In this document: positions 1-8,525 of the stretch, piece by piece
Numbering within the stretch: position 1 is the stretch's first letter
Layout: each line of letters opens with the position of its first letter
NCBI GenBank assembly: GCA_964509195.1
Contig: CAZDWJ010000001.1
Coordinates: 1-64,000 of the forward strand
Direction of reading: 5' to 3'
DNA length: 64,000 bases
From: UBA4802 sp964509195
GTDB lineage: Bacteria; Spirochaetota; UBA4802; UB4802
The notes under the pieces: generated by a model
What the model saw: the letters and a program-made list of their open reading frames with translations, nothing else
What the model was told of the DNA's origin: nothing
Databases searched by the model: none
Made by a program: the position numbers and the translations under genes

Positions 1-2
1 CG

Positions 3-80
3 CTTATCAAACATCGATTTTTGGAAAAACCACTTTTTGCAGGAACGCCATTTATTAAAATTATATTAGGATATTCATAA
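3..80 (+). CDS. 3' end of an unidentified gene (partial)
   Basis: An open frame enters from the left edge and stops with TAA at 78-80, giving about 25 residues ending in FIKIILGYS. The frame has no internal stop and its composition looks like protein. It converges on gmd. The fragment is too short to assign a family. Given the neighbouring gmd and flippase it could belong to a surface-glycan gene, but that is only inference. Confidence 0.3.
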   Translation, partial: LIKHRFLEKPLFAGTPFIKIILGYS

Positions 81-158
81 TTTCCTAATATTTTCCCCAT
101 TAATTAATAGAGGATTATGCAGCATTAAAAATCTGGTTTTCTCTACGACGATAAAATT

Positions 159-1172
159 TTATTGATTTCGCTCTATATCACGCTTAAGCATAATTTCTGC
201 AAGCTCTGCAAATTTTACCTTTGGCTCCCAGCCAAGCTCTTTTTTTGCTTTTGATGCATCGCCAACCAAATAGTCAACCTCAGCCGGACGGAAAAACTCC
301 GGATTTACCTTAACAAGCATTTTACCTGTATCGGCATCCTTGCCAGTTTCATCCACACCACTGCCTTCCCACACAATTTTTTTTCCAATGTAATGGCAGC
401 ACACCTCAATCCATTCTCTCACTGAGTGCGTCTCACCGGTAGCAAGCACCCAGTTATCAGGCACTGGTGCTTGTAAAATACGCCACATTCCTTCCACAAA
501 CTCTTTTGCATACCCCCAGTCACGCTTGGCATCCAGATTGCCTATTTCAAAGTAATCCTGCTTCCCATGGTATATTTTGGCGATAGCATCTGTGATCTTT
601 CGCGTCACAAACTCAATGCCCCGCAATGGTGATTCGTGGTTGAAAAGAATCCCTGTTGAAGCAAATATGCCGTATGACTCGCGATAGTTTATCGTCATCC
701 AGTGCCCGTAGAGTTTTGCCACTGCATAGGGACTTCGAGGATAAAATGGCGTGGTTTCTTTTTGCGGTGACTCTTGTGCTTTGCCAAAAAGCTCTGAGGT
801 TGATGCCTGATAAAACTTGATGTTTCTGTTTACAATGCGAATTGCTTCCAGAATATTGGTAACACCAAGGCCTGTGACATTACCGGTAAGTACCGGATTT
901 GCAAATGAGTGTGCCACAAAGCTTTGAGCTGCTAGATTATACACTTCATCAGGCTTATATTTTTCAATGACCCGCACCAAGTTGCCTGCATCAAGCATGT
1001 CTATTTCTACTAGTACAATGTCGTTGGTGATTCCAAGCTCATCCAGCCGCCAGAAGTTTGGTGTACTCAAACGCCTGAATCCGCCAATCACGGTATATCC
1101 TTTTTGTAGTAACAGCTGGGCTAAATATGCACCATCCTGCCCAGTTATACCGGTAATAAGAGCACTTTTCAT
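159..1172 (-). CDS. gmd: GDP-mannose 4,6-dehydratase
   Basis: Converts GDP-mannose to GDP-4-keto-6-deoxymannose, the cytosolic precursor of GDP-fucose, GDP-rhamnose or related sugars for surface glycans. The 337 residues match the family length. The N-terminus has the extended-SDR NAD(P) site GITGQDGAYLA. The catalytic Thr-Ser-Glu is in STSELFG (about residue 125), and the Tyr-Lys pair is in YAVAKLYGHW. The C-terminal part contains the usual RDWGYAKEFVEGMW stretch. The start ATG follows AAGG with a 9-nt spacer. No epimerase or reductase gene is adjacent, so the final sugar cannot be deduced. The upstream same-strand gene is a flippase, consistent with polysaccharide export. Confidence 0.95.
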   Translation of the reverse strand: MKSALITGITGQDGAYLAQLLLQKGYTVIGGFRRLSTPNFWRLDELGITNDIVLVEIDMLDAGNLVRVIEKYKPDEVYNLAAQSFVAHSFANPVLTGNVTGLGVTNILEAIRIVNRNIKFYQASTSELFGKAQESPQKETTPFYPRSPYAVAKLYGHWMTINYRESYGIFASTGILFNHESPLRGIEFVTRKITDAIAKIYHGKQDYFEIGNLDAKRDWGYAKEFVEGMWRILQAPVPDNWVLATGETHSVREWIEVCCHYIGKKIVWEGSGVDETGKDADTGKMLVKVNPEFFRPAEVDYLVGDASKAKKELGWEPKVKFAELAEIMLKRDIERNQ

Positions 1173-1540
1173 ATATGATTACCTTAAATAATAAAATTTC
1201 TTTCCATCTTCAGAAGCTCGTGCTTCCACTAATGGTTCCCCTATCTATGCAACCACTTATCAATCATCTCTTTTAGCTCAATAGATTTAGTGTGAGTAAG
1301 CAAATAGTGCCATCAGTTTCTGCAAGCGCAATTTGCCATTTATCCCCAGTGTGATTTAAAAAAATAAAGAACTAAATCCTAAGCTACCAGAGCACATTAT
1401 AACACATGACTTTATTGTCAATAACTTAGATTAAATACTGATTGCGTATCACTGTTTACTGCAATTAGCTTATAATAGTTGTAGTATATGTTGTCAACCG
1501 TGCAACAAGCAACTATATTTATTTCTTTTTAATACCTTCG
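1173..1540. other. Intergenic region, gmd to flippase
   Basis: AT-rich gap with no gene. It holds a candidate gmd promoter (entered separately) and a small GAAGC/GCTTC inverted repeat near 1211-1224. Nothing else is recognisable. Confidence 0.6.
1396..1421 (-). promoter_or_regulatory. Candidate sigma-70 promoter for gmd
   Basis: On the minus strand a perfect TTGACA (1416-1421) precedes a perfect TATAAT (1396-1401), but the spacer is only 14 nt. Shifting the -35 to the overlapping TTATTG gives a 17-nt spacer. It lies about 225 bp upstream of the gmd start. Confidence 0.4.
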
Positions 1541-2989
1541 TTATATTTTTATCATTTCTCTTATTATTCTGATATCGTCTTTTTTTAGAATAAAAACCAT
1601 AACTAAAATTACATATATAACTGAAACACCAATCAAATTAATCGGTAAAGGATAATCCATCATTCCAGTAGCCGATGACATGTATATAACTGTTGTTGCT
1701 ATAGCTATTAATTTTAAATAACACACTATGACGTTAATCATTTTTATTTTTTCTTTTAACATCAGGTACAGATGGCCAAGTATAAATATCAACCCATAGG
1801 TGATTGCTATTACGATTGCAGCCCCAATAAGACTGAAGAAATGAATTAGAATTATATTCGATACAATATTTACAATGGTTGCAACAACAAGTACACGAAG
1901 AAGAGCTGAACGCTTATCTAAACCAATTATTATAGTTAAAGCGATATTAAAAATCAATGGAATGGCAAACGAAATAAGCTGAAGTATTGGGACACAGCTT
2001 AAGTATTTCTCACCAAAGATGATAATAATAATATCCCTTGCAAATAAAAATAATAACACCATCAAACAAAACGATATAATCCCAAAATATTTACTCATTA
2101 CATCGAAAAAAAATTGGAATTTATTTCTGTCATTCTTTTCTAATGCTTTGTACAGCTCAGGAATAGTTATTTTCCTTAAATTACCAGGTATAATTGATAG
2201 AGTATCCAGGAACAGCATACTGTTTGTAAAAATTCCAACCTCAGTAGTTCCTACCATTAAAGAGATAATGATAACATTTGCCTTTAGAATAAGATTCCAC
2301 AAAACAGTCACTATAGAAAAAGGTATAGCTTTGAAAAAAAACCAACGGAACACTTCCCAATTAAAAACAAATTTGAAAGATCTAACCATTCGATGCGAAA
2401 GTAATAATATAAATAGTAAAACTATCCCAAGTCTAATATATGCTAGATGGTAGTAATTTCCCTTTATCGTTATTACAATTATAATCCCAACTATAAACGT
2501 CACAACATAGATGCTATTCATTATTGAAGGATACATAAAATTCTGGTGCGCTTCATCAACTGAATAAAAGGTTAGCATAAATTCGTTGCATATTCTGACC
2601 AACCCAAAGATAAGAGTAAGACCAATAACATCGTTGTTATATTTAGCAAAAAATAGCGATACGGCCATTAAAACATACATTACGACTGCCAGCACACTTT
2701 TAATGATTAATGCATTTGTCAAATGCTCATTTTCAAACCTTTTTTCCAAATTGAGTGCACGCACAAGCGTTACATTTATGCCAATATCCGTCATCGTTGA
2801 GAAGAAAGTTGCATATGCAAGTGCCGTGGAATATTCACCAAAATGATCCACTGACAGATATCGGGCAATTAGTATATTTGCTACAAAAAAACCTGCTTTT
2901 TCTACAAACGAAGCAGTATTTACAACAATGGAATCAATAAAAAGCTTTGATTTTATATTATCTTTTACATTCATCCCAAAAACTACCAT
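1541..2989 (-). CDS. Polysaccharide flippase, Wzx/MOP superfamily
   Basis: Predicted inner-membrane protein of 482 residues with about 12-14 hydrophobic segments. Family-typical features are an N-terminal NTASFVEKAGFFVANILIARYLS stretch (split here into helix and loop) and a following GEYSTALAYATFF segment, as in oligosaccharide-lipid flippases. It probably moves undecaprenyl-linked repeat units for O-antigen or capsule synthesis. Its neighbour gmd makes a nucleotide sugar. The start is uncertain: the first ATG (2989) has no clear ribosome binding site, and an in-frame ATG five codons later (MNVKD) is equally plausible. Confidence 0.8.
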   Translation of the reverse strand: MVVFGMNVKDNIKSKLFIDSIVVNTASFVEKAGFFVANILIARYLSVDHFGEYSTALAYATFFSTMTDIGINVTLVRALNLEKRFENEHLTNALIIKSVLAVVMYVLMAVSLFFAKYNNDVIGLTLIFGLVRICNEFMLTFYSVDEAHQNFMYPSIMNSIYVVTFIVGIIIVITIKGNYYHLAYIRLGIVLLFILLLSHRMVRSFKFVFNWEVFRWFFFKAIPFSIVTVLWNLILKANVIIISLMVGTTEVGIFTNSMLFLDTLSIIPGNLRKITIPELYKALEKNDRNKFQFFFDVMSKYFGIISFCLMVLLFLFARDIIIIIFGEKYLSCVPILQLISFAIPLIFNIALTIIIGLDKRSALLRVLVVATIVNIVSNIILIHFFSLIGAAIVIAITYGLIFILGHLYLMLKEKIKMINVIVCYLKLIAIATTVIYMSSATGMMDYPLPINLIGVSVIYVILVMVFILKKDDIRIIREMIKI

Positions 2990-3301
2990 TGTGAATATAG
3001 TAGATCTAGAAAAAGCTACGTAAAATATTTCTCATTATTGTTTGCCAGACATTCCACATGGATACCTATAAAAAAGTGCTGTATTAAGTAATAGACAAAA
3101 AATAAGAGGGTATAGAAAAAAGATTAATCAAAAATTAAACCTTTTAAGGATGTCTATGCCACAAAGAGTACTGTAAAGCAATTTAGAGGAAAAAAGTCTA
3201 TCAAAAAAAGAAATTGGATGATATAACTATATGAAAGAGGTTTTAAAGAATACTAGGATAAACACGTGAACTTGGGGTTTAAAAATTTATACCATTTAAA
3301 A
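2990..3301. other. Intergenic region with no recognisable gene
   Basis: About 310 bp, very AT-rich, between two minus-strand genes. All frames are broken by stops. I see no convincing promoter or hairpin. Confidence 0.5.
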
Positions 3302-4357
3302 TTATAACTGCATCCGCACTCCTGCCTGCAGTGTTACATCACTGCGGTTATACAAATTTACCATGGTATCAGCAGTAAGCTTTATGACAAAAAGATTAAT
3401 TTCAACACCAACAATGAAGGTAGGTATTACATAAGCAGGCATGTAGCTATTGACCGATTCAAACTCCATGGTGCCAATATCGCCATTTCCTTTCGCTGCT
3501 ATATATATATTATCATCCGTAGTAAGCTGCCCATTCCCGTTAAAATCCGTGCTGAAAAAACCTAAATTGGTAGCAAGCCCAAAGCCAGTATAAAAGCTGA
3601 ATAAATACATCACATCAATATATGCAAGTGCCTGAGTACTGACCGTAAACACTGTCCAGCTTACTGTTGCACCATAGGCACTATCAAGGTTTGACGTTAA
3701 TGTATAATCTGTTCCATTATATCTGACTGTTATATCCTCATACTTGGCATCATATTTGCCCGTTACATCAACATTGCCCATCATGATATCAGCACCAATG
3801 CTGAATGTAAGTCCACCAAATTTAAGCAAAAACGGCAGGATAGTTGCTTCTTTCAGGTAGTTGTAGCGAAGCTTTGCGCCAAATGAAATAAAGTTAAAAT
3901 CCTGCAAAGTTGCAGTATCGGTATTAATGTCAGGAGCATAGATGCTTTTTCTAAAATAGAAAAGTTTGCCAATAATATCAAAATTGCCAGCAAGGCCAAA
4001 ACCGGCATGTATAACAGGGTTTGCCATCACACCGGGGAATGTGCCATCCTCAGCCTTATCATCAAAATACTTTGCATTGGTAAGTGCAACTCCTAAAGCC
4101 ACACCTGCTTCCATATGCGGGAAATGGCCAATGGATGATTTGCCAATAGGGTACCCTAATATATTTGCAAGGGCAAATGAATTAGCAATAAATTTGCCGT
4201 TTTTATCGGTTATATCCTGTAACTGTTGTTCAATGGAATCCATAGAATCCTGAGGGACTGTTACACCTCCAGCAGGTGTTACATCAATAGTGGTACGGGC
4301 AAACACAGCAGTTGTTGTTAACACCACACATACAATATACGCTATACCTTTCTTCAT
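3302..4357 (-). CDS. Predicted outer-membrane beta-barrel protein
   Basis: About 351 residues with a clear Sec signal peptide (MKKGIAYIVCVVLTTTAVFA, cleavage near ARTT). The mature part alternates Gly/aromatic-rich strands (for example MEAGVALGVAL and HAGFGLAGNFDIIGK) and ends in a hydrophobic AGVRMQL, as expected of a membrane barrel. I do not recognise the family. The ATG at 4357 is chosen over the upstream in-frame GTG because GGAGG sits 5 nt before it. The gene stands alone between two long AT-rich gaps. Confidence 0.7.
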   Translation of the reverse strand: MKKGIAYIVCVVLTTTAVFARTTIDVTPAGGVTVPQDSMDSIEQQLQDITDKNGKFIANSFALANILGYPIGKSSIGHFPHMEAGVALGVALTNAKYFDDKAEDGTFPGVMANPVIHAGFGLAGNFDIIGKLFYFRKSIYAPDINTDTATLQDFNFISFGAKLRYNYLKEATILPFLLKFGGLTFSIGADIMMGNVDVTGKYDAKYEDITVRYNGTDYTLTSNLDSAYGATVSWTVFTVSTQALAYIDVMYLFSFYTGFGLATNLGFFSTDFNGNGQLTTDDNIYIAAKGNGDIGTMEFESVNSYMPAYVIPTFIVGVEINLFVIKLTADTMVNLYNRSDVTLQAGVRMQL

Positions 4358-4983
4358 AACATCCTCCACTGTACATACTCACAAAAAACATAAAGATGTA
4401 AAACATTTTTTTATAAAGCTTTTATATTTTATCTGGTATAATAGTACTATCCAAAATAAATAGTACAAATTATTTTTTACAGTTATTTTTATATTTACCT
4501 TCATCCAAGGCCTCCTTACAGTAAAACGTAGAGAGCAATCGGTAAAATTTAATATACTTGTTGTTATCATCAATATTTTTTTACTTCTAGAAATACGTTA
4601 GAAACACCTTTTTTAACAAGGTCACTGCGTTTATAGAAATACTCGTTACCCGTTTATGGAAGTACTGATTGGAAAGCATTATCAATCATAAGCTTTTTAT
4701 AGCAGTTATACGGTAATCAACAGTAACTATCGCTACTATTACAAAACTATCCTTAAAAAAAAACAGAAATTCCAAATACTAATTTTTAATGATCTTCTTA
4801 ATGTTGGCACATTTACATGCAAAAACTGCCTTTTAATTTGAAACTTTATGGATGATAGCATTTTTTATATATGCTCATAATTAATTATAAAAACCCAACA
4901 TAAAATAATTGACAACGACATTACAGTTCACATAAACTAAATTCCTAAAATAGCACCATATTTGATAATCCTGAGGCTGTTAC
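4358..4983. other. Intergenic region, 0.6 kb, divergent genes
   Basis: Separates the barrel protein (-) from the Cache sensor (+). It contains one AGTAACTATCGC copy of the dispersed GCGATAG motif (4722-4733) and a candidate promoter for the downstream gene. A 64-codon minus-strand frame at 4379-4573 has neither a ribosome binding site nor protein-like composition. Confidence 0.5.
4909..4938 (+). promoter_or_regulatory. Candidate sigma-70 promoter of the Cache-sensor gene
   Basis: A perfect TTGACA (4909-4914) is followed after 18 nt by TAAACT (4933-4938), 46 bp before the ATG at 4984. Confidence 0.45.
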
Positions 4984-5733
4984 ATGACACTGAAAAACAA
5001 AATATTAATTATCTTGAGCCTTTGCCTTCTTCTATGTGTTGGCGCGTATTTTATTATTTCCAGTACATTTGCCAATTTTGAAAAACAGCTTTTTGAAAAG
5101 TGCCGCATTGAAGCACTGGTGGGCGCTCGCGTTATGAGCGAAATTATTGAAATGATGATTGATACTGGAATTCTTACCAAACAAATGGTGTTTGATCGCA
5201 ATTATATTCCCATTCCTAATACCAATCCTCAAAAATTTAGAACCAAATATGATGCCACATTTGATAGATATATTCAAAAGATCGAAGATGAGTTTTTAAA
5301 AGATGAAGATTTAGAATTTGCAGCGCTTGTTGACATAAATGGGTATTTGCCAACACATAACAGCAAGTATGCAAAACCTGAAACCGATGACCCTGTGTAT
5401 AATCTAAAATTCAGCCGTTCCAAGCGCATATTCAATGATATGGTGGGTTTAAAGGCTGCGCGTTTTGTTGGACCTGGTACATTAAAGCAGCTGTATAATC
5501 GCGATACCGGTGAGGTAATGTGGGACATAGCAGCACCAGTCTTTGTGAAAGGTGAACATTTTGGTGCTTTTAGGGTTGGGGTATCGCTAAAGCGCATCAA
5601 TGAGCTAAAAAATCAGATGATTATAATAGTAGGCATGACTATACTTGTTATATTAAGTATCACCATGCTCATGCTATTTTTAATATTGCCACGAAAACTT
5701 TACGATACTGATTTAGATATACCGCAATATTAG
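4984..5733 (+). CDS. Orphan Cache-type chemoreceptor sensory module
   Basis: 249 residues: TM1 (about 7-29), an extracytoplasmic domain (about 30-210), TM2 (about 212-235) and a 14-residue cytoplasmic tail. The domain carries DINGYLPTHNSKYAKP, SKRIFNDMVGLKAAR, YNRDTGEVMWDIAAPVFV and FGAFRVGVSLKRI, all typical of Cache ligand-binding domains of methyl-accepting chemotaxis proteins. HAMP and methyl-accepting signalling domains are absent. The gene stops normally, and its stop overlaps the convergent folE2 stop (5730-5733). It may act through a partner protein or be a shortened receptor. Confidence 0.75.
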   Translation: MTLKNKILIILSLCLLLCVGAYFIISSTFANFEKQLFEKCRIEALVGARVMSEIIEMMIDTGILTKQMVFDRNYIPIPNTNPQKFRTKYDATFDRYIQKIEDEFLKDEDLEFAALVDINGYLPTHNSKYAKPETDDPVYNLKFSRSKRIFNDMVGLKAARFVGPGTLKQLYNRDTGEVMWDIAAPVFVKGEHFGAFRVGVSLKRINELKNQMIIIVGMTILVILSITMLMLFLILPRKLYDTDLDIPQY

Positions 5734-6527
5734 CACTGTTTCTTTTTTGCTTTGTCAATTTCTATCTGTGCATAGGCCGAGTGGTTGTGTATTGATTCCA
5801 TGCTCTCCGTTTCAACTAAAAACCACAGCACTTTAGGATGCGATAGCAGCCTGAGTGCAACATTGCGTACAATATCCTCTACAAATACAGGATTTTCATA
5901 CGAACGCTCGGTGATGAATTTTTCATCTTCTCGTTTAAGCAGCGCATAAATCTGGCTGGAGCCACATTCTTCAACAATTTCAATGAGCTCTTCAATCCAC
6001 AGTATTTCCTTTGCGCGCACTGATACACTTACCACACTGCGCTGATTATGTGCACCATACTGGCTTATCTCTTTAGAACAGGGACACACTGATAATAGCG
6101 GCACCTTAACCTGCAGTGTGTAGTAATCCACCGAAGAATCACCCTGTAAAATACACAAATAATCCATCCGTGATCTTTCACCACTTATAGGTGCCACCTT
6201 TGTAATAAAATAAGGGAATTCAATATTCACATGGGATGTCTTTGCGTTAAGCTCTTTTTTTAAATCTTCAAGAATATTACGGACATTTTTTGTGCTGATT
6301 CCACCCTGATACCGGTTGAGCACTTCAACAAAGCGGGACATATGTGTACCTCGGAAATGCTCAGGCAAATCCACATACATGTTGATGCGCGCAACAGTAT
6401 GCTGTAATCCACCAGCTCTGTCCAGTACCACAATCGGATAGGTAATGTCCTTAACACCTACCTTATTTATTGGCAAATTCCTGTTATCCGGCTGTGATTG
6501 TATATCTTTTAAACTTTTACGTGGCAT
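5730..6527 (-). CDS. folE2: GTP cyclohydrolase IB (FolE2)
   Basis: Catalyses GTP to 7,8-dihydroneopterin triphosphate, the first step of folate synthesis and of queuosine precursor synthesis. 265 residues is normal for the COG1469 family. Signature segments are DRAGGLQHTVARINMYVDLP, RGTHMSRFVEVLNRY and the metal-site region CPCSKEISQYGAHNQRS with its Cys pair. It lies 9 nt downstream of recA on the same strand and may be cotranscribed. A tgt gene elsewhere in the window (29.8 kb) fits a queuosine role as well. Confidence 0.95.
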   Translation of the reverse strand: MPRKSLKDIQSQPDNRNLPINKVGVKDITYPIVVLDRAGGLQHTVARINMYVDLPEHFRGTHMSRFVEVLNRYQGGISTKNVRNILEDLKKELNAKTSHVNIEFPYFITKVAPISGERSRMDYLCILQGDSSVDYYTLQVKVPLLSVCPCSKEISQYGAHNQRSVVSVSVRAKEILWIEELIEIVEECGSSQIYALLKREDEKFITERSYENPVFVEDIVRNVALRLLSHPKVLWFLVETESMESIHNHSAYAQIEIDKAKKKQC

Positions 6528-6536
6528 TACAATTCA

Positions 6537-7565
6537 CTACGCTTTTGCTTCTTCCTTCTCGTATAGACCTGCCTGCTGTTTGATCTTCTCTTCAATTTCT
6601 TTTGCAACCTCTGGGTGCTGGTCTAAAAAGCTTTTTGCATTTTCACGCCCCTGCCCTATGCGTTCATCCTTGTAAGAATACCATGTACCGGCTTTCTGTA
6701 CAATATTAAATTTTACACCTAAATCAAGTATACCTGCAGTACGCGAAATACCACCATCATACATGATGTCAAACTCAGCCTGTCTGAATGGCGGCGCAAC
6801 CTTATTTTTCACCACCTTTACGCGCACCCGGTTGCCCACAGCGTCCTCACCTGCCTTTATGGTATCAACCTTTCGTATGTCAAGCCGCACCGATGCATAA
6901 AATTTCAGCGCATTGCCCCCAGTGGTAGTCTCAGGCGATCCAAACATTACGCCAATCTTGTGGCGTATCTGGTTAATAAATATTACACTTGTTTTTGATT
7001 TGGAGATAACTCCTGTAAGCTTTCGCAGTGCCTGGCTCATCAGGCGTGCCTGCAGTCCCATATGCGCATCACCCATTTCACCTTCAATTTCGGCACGCGG
7101 CACTAGTGCTGCAACTGAGTCAATTACCACAATATCTATGGCCCCAGAACGCACCAACGATTCAGTTATTTCAAGCGCTTCTTCCCCCGTATCAGGTTGT
7201 GATACTAAAAGCTCATCAGTATTGACACCAAGCTTTTTTGCATATACTGGATCAAGCGCATGCTCTGCATCCACAAACGCCGCAATGCCTCCAGCCTTCT
7301 GTGCTTCAGCAATAATATGTAGCGTCAGCGTGGTTTTACCGGATGATTCGGGTCCGTAAATTTCGGTGATGCGTCCCCGCGGGATACCACCAATGCCAAG
7401 CGCAATGTCAAGCTCAAGTGAACCAGTTGAAATGGCGGGGACTTTCATCTTTGCATGCTCATCGCCAAGACGCATTATGGAGCCTTTGCCAAACTGCTTT
7501 TCTATCTGCAAAATAGCTGATTCAAGCGCCTGTGATTTTTGATTGAGTTCTTTTTGTTCGCTCAT
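6537..7565 (-). CDS. recA: Recombinase RecA
   Basis: 342 residues. It forms ATP-dependent filaments on ssDNA for homologous repair and normally triggers LexA-type self-cleavage. The Walker A is GPESSGKTT, and the loop-2 region GSPETTTGGNALKFYAS precedes RLDIRK. The C-terminal tail is acidic and Lys-rich. The ATG at 7565 (MSEQKEL) is preferred to the upstream in-frame start because GAGGT sits 7 nt before it. A strong promoter lies about 125-155 bp upstream, with a palindrome just downstream of it. Confidence 0.98.
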   Translation of the reverse strand: MSEQKELNQKSQALESAILQIEKQFGKGSIMRLGDEHAKMKVPAISTGSLELDIALGIGGIPRGRITEIYGPESSGKTTLTLHIIAEAQKAGGIAAFVDAEHALDPVYAKKLGVNTDELLVSQPDTGEEALEITESLVRSGAIDIVVIDSVAALVPRAEIEGEMGDAHMGLQARLMSQALRKLTGVISKSKTSVIFINQIRHKIGVMFGSPETTTGGNALKFYASVRLDIRKVDTIKAGEDAVGNRVRVKVVKNKVAPPFRQAEFDIMYDGGISRTAGILDLGVKFNIVQKAGTWYSYKDERIGQGRENAKSFLDQHPEVAKEIEEKIKQQAGLYEKEEAKA

Positions 7566-7660
7566 GATATTACCTCGTTGTGTGGTTTCTAACACTAAAT
7601 AACGCTGCTACCTATATACAATAAAAAAAATTATAAAAAAAATTAAAAAATTTTTATGGG

Positions 7661-7673
7661 CGATAGTTACTAT
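7661..7673. promoter_or_regulatory. Perfect 6-1-6 palindrome in the recA leader
   Basis: GATAGT-T-ACTATC is a perfect inverted repeat about 18 nt downstream of the recA -10 box, so it would overlap the start of the transcript. The position suits a repressor operator such as LexA. However, it is also one copy of a motif dispersed through this window, including inside genes, so function is uncertain. Confidence 0.4.
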
Positions 7674-7691
7674 CAAGTAGCATTATGTCAT

Positions 7692-7719
7692 ATTATATCT
7701 GCAATCAAAAATATGTCAA
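7692..7719 (-). promoter_or_regulatory. Sigma-70 promoter of recA
   Basis: A perfect TTGACA (minus strand, 7714-7719), a 16-nt spacer and a perfect TATAAT (7692-7697). This is the best promoter match in the window. Confidence 0.75.
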
Positions 7720-8188
7720 CTGATATCCTGCTATTTTGTATAGATCTTGAATGGCAAGCATTAGAACTATAATAGCTACTTAAATCTATATACTGTGCAC
7801 TAGTGCTCCCTGTGTTTATTTATGTCAAGCAATCAGAATATCGCCCTACCTCTTACAGCCTATTACAGCGTCTGTAGTCTGTAGTGGGTAAATACAATTT
7901 TGATTTACATTCTGATAGCACTATTAAAGCTCTACTAGATTTAATTGATGCTGACATTTGTGTTGAATCTCTTTTTTAAGATATTTATTAACCAGGTATT
8001 ATCGGGGTTTTATGCATTTTGCCTTTACTGGCCTTGCACTTTTTCTATAAGGAAACAGCAACAGTTAGCCGTTCAAAACACAGTGGACATTATATACAAC
8101 ATTACTTGATCTCAAGCTCTAACTTTTAATGAAATATCCAATACCATGATTGACATACGCAATAACACTACATATGTAGATAGTTACA

Positions 8189-8377
8189 TTACTTACATCG
8201 CTCCCCGGTAAATATCCAGCACGTTTCAGAACCACACGTTTCACACACCCACCAATATCCATCATCCTCGCACGATCTTTGTCCTACCACACACCCAGAA
8301 TATCCATAATCAATTGAAAATAGTACAATTGCAATAGCAATACACACTGAACATATCATAACAATTATTCGTGCCAT
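8189..8377 (-). CDS. Small Cys-rich exported or membrane-anchored protein
   Basis: 62 residues: a hydrophobic N-terminal segment (about 2-22) that may be a signal peptide or anchor, then a short Cys-rich domain with six Cys. These include CEDDGYWWVCETCGSETC and a final Cys one residue from the end. A strong GGAGGT lies 9 nt before the ATG, which supports translation. I do not recognise a family. The even number of extracytoplasmic Cys suggests disulfides or metal binding. It stands alone, with long non-coding stretches on its recA side. Confidence 0.6.
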   Translation of the reverse strand: MARIIVMICSVCIAIAIVLFSIDYGYSGCVVGQRSCEDDGYWWVCETCGSETCWIFTGERCK

Positions 8378-8525
8378 ACTCGTACACCTCCATCAATTTA
8401 ATTATTAGTCCAAATTTTTTACGAAAGCATATTAATTATCTTCTACTATCACATACAACTATTAATGGTTCAAATTCTACTTATAGAATACTACATAAAA
8501 AAATATAAGTAAACAAAAAAATGTA

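Larger units (their letters stand above)
7566..8188. other. Intergenic region upstream of recA, 0.6 kb
   Basis: Contains the recA promoter and the palindrome (separate entries). The remainder, about 7740-8188, holds no supported gene. A short frame with KYNFDLHSDST near 7890-7980 stops soon and has no start signal. Confidence 0.5.

Noticed and set aside
967..1191. Plus-strand frame opposite the gmd start
   Set aside because: It is antisense to the strongly conserved gmd N-terminus, with Ser/Thr-rich composition typical of a shadow frame.
3120..3280. Possible remnant of a helix-turn-helix or transposase gene (LSKKEIG-like)
   Set aside because: Frames break every few codons and no second motif supports it.
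4379..4573. 64-codon minus-strand frame
   Set aside because: No ribosome binding site, AT-driven composition and no protein-like pattern.
7885..7980. Short frame with KYNFDLHSDST, reminiscent of a PHP-domain start
   Set aside because: About 30 codons, with no start signal and no continuation of the domain in any frame; chance resemblance is likely.
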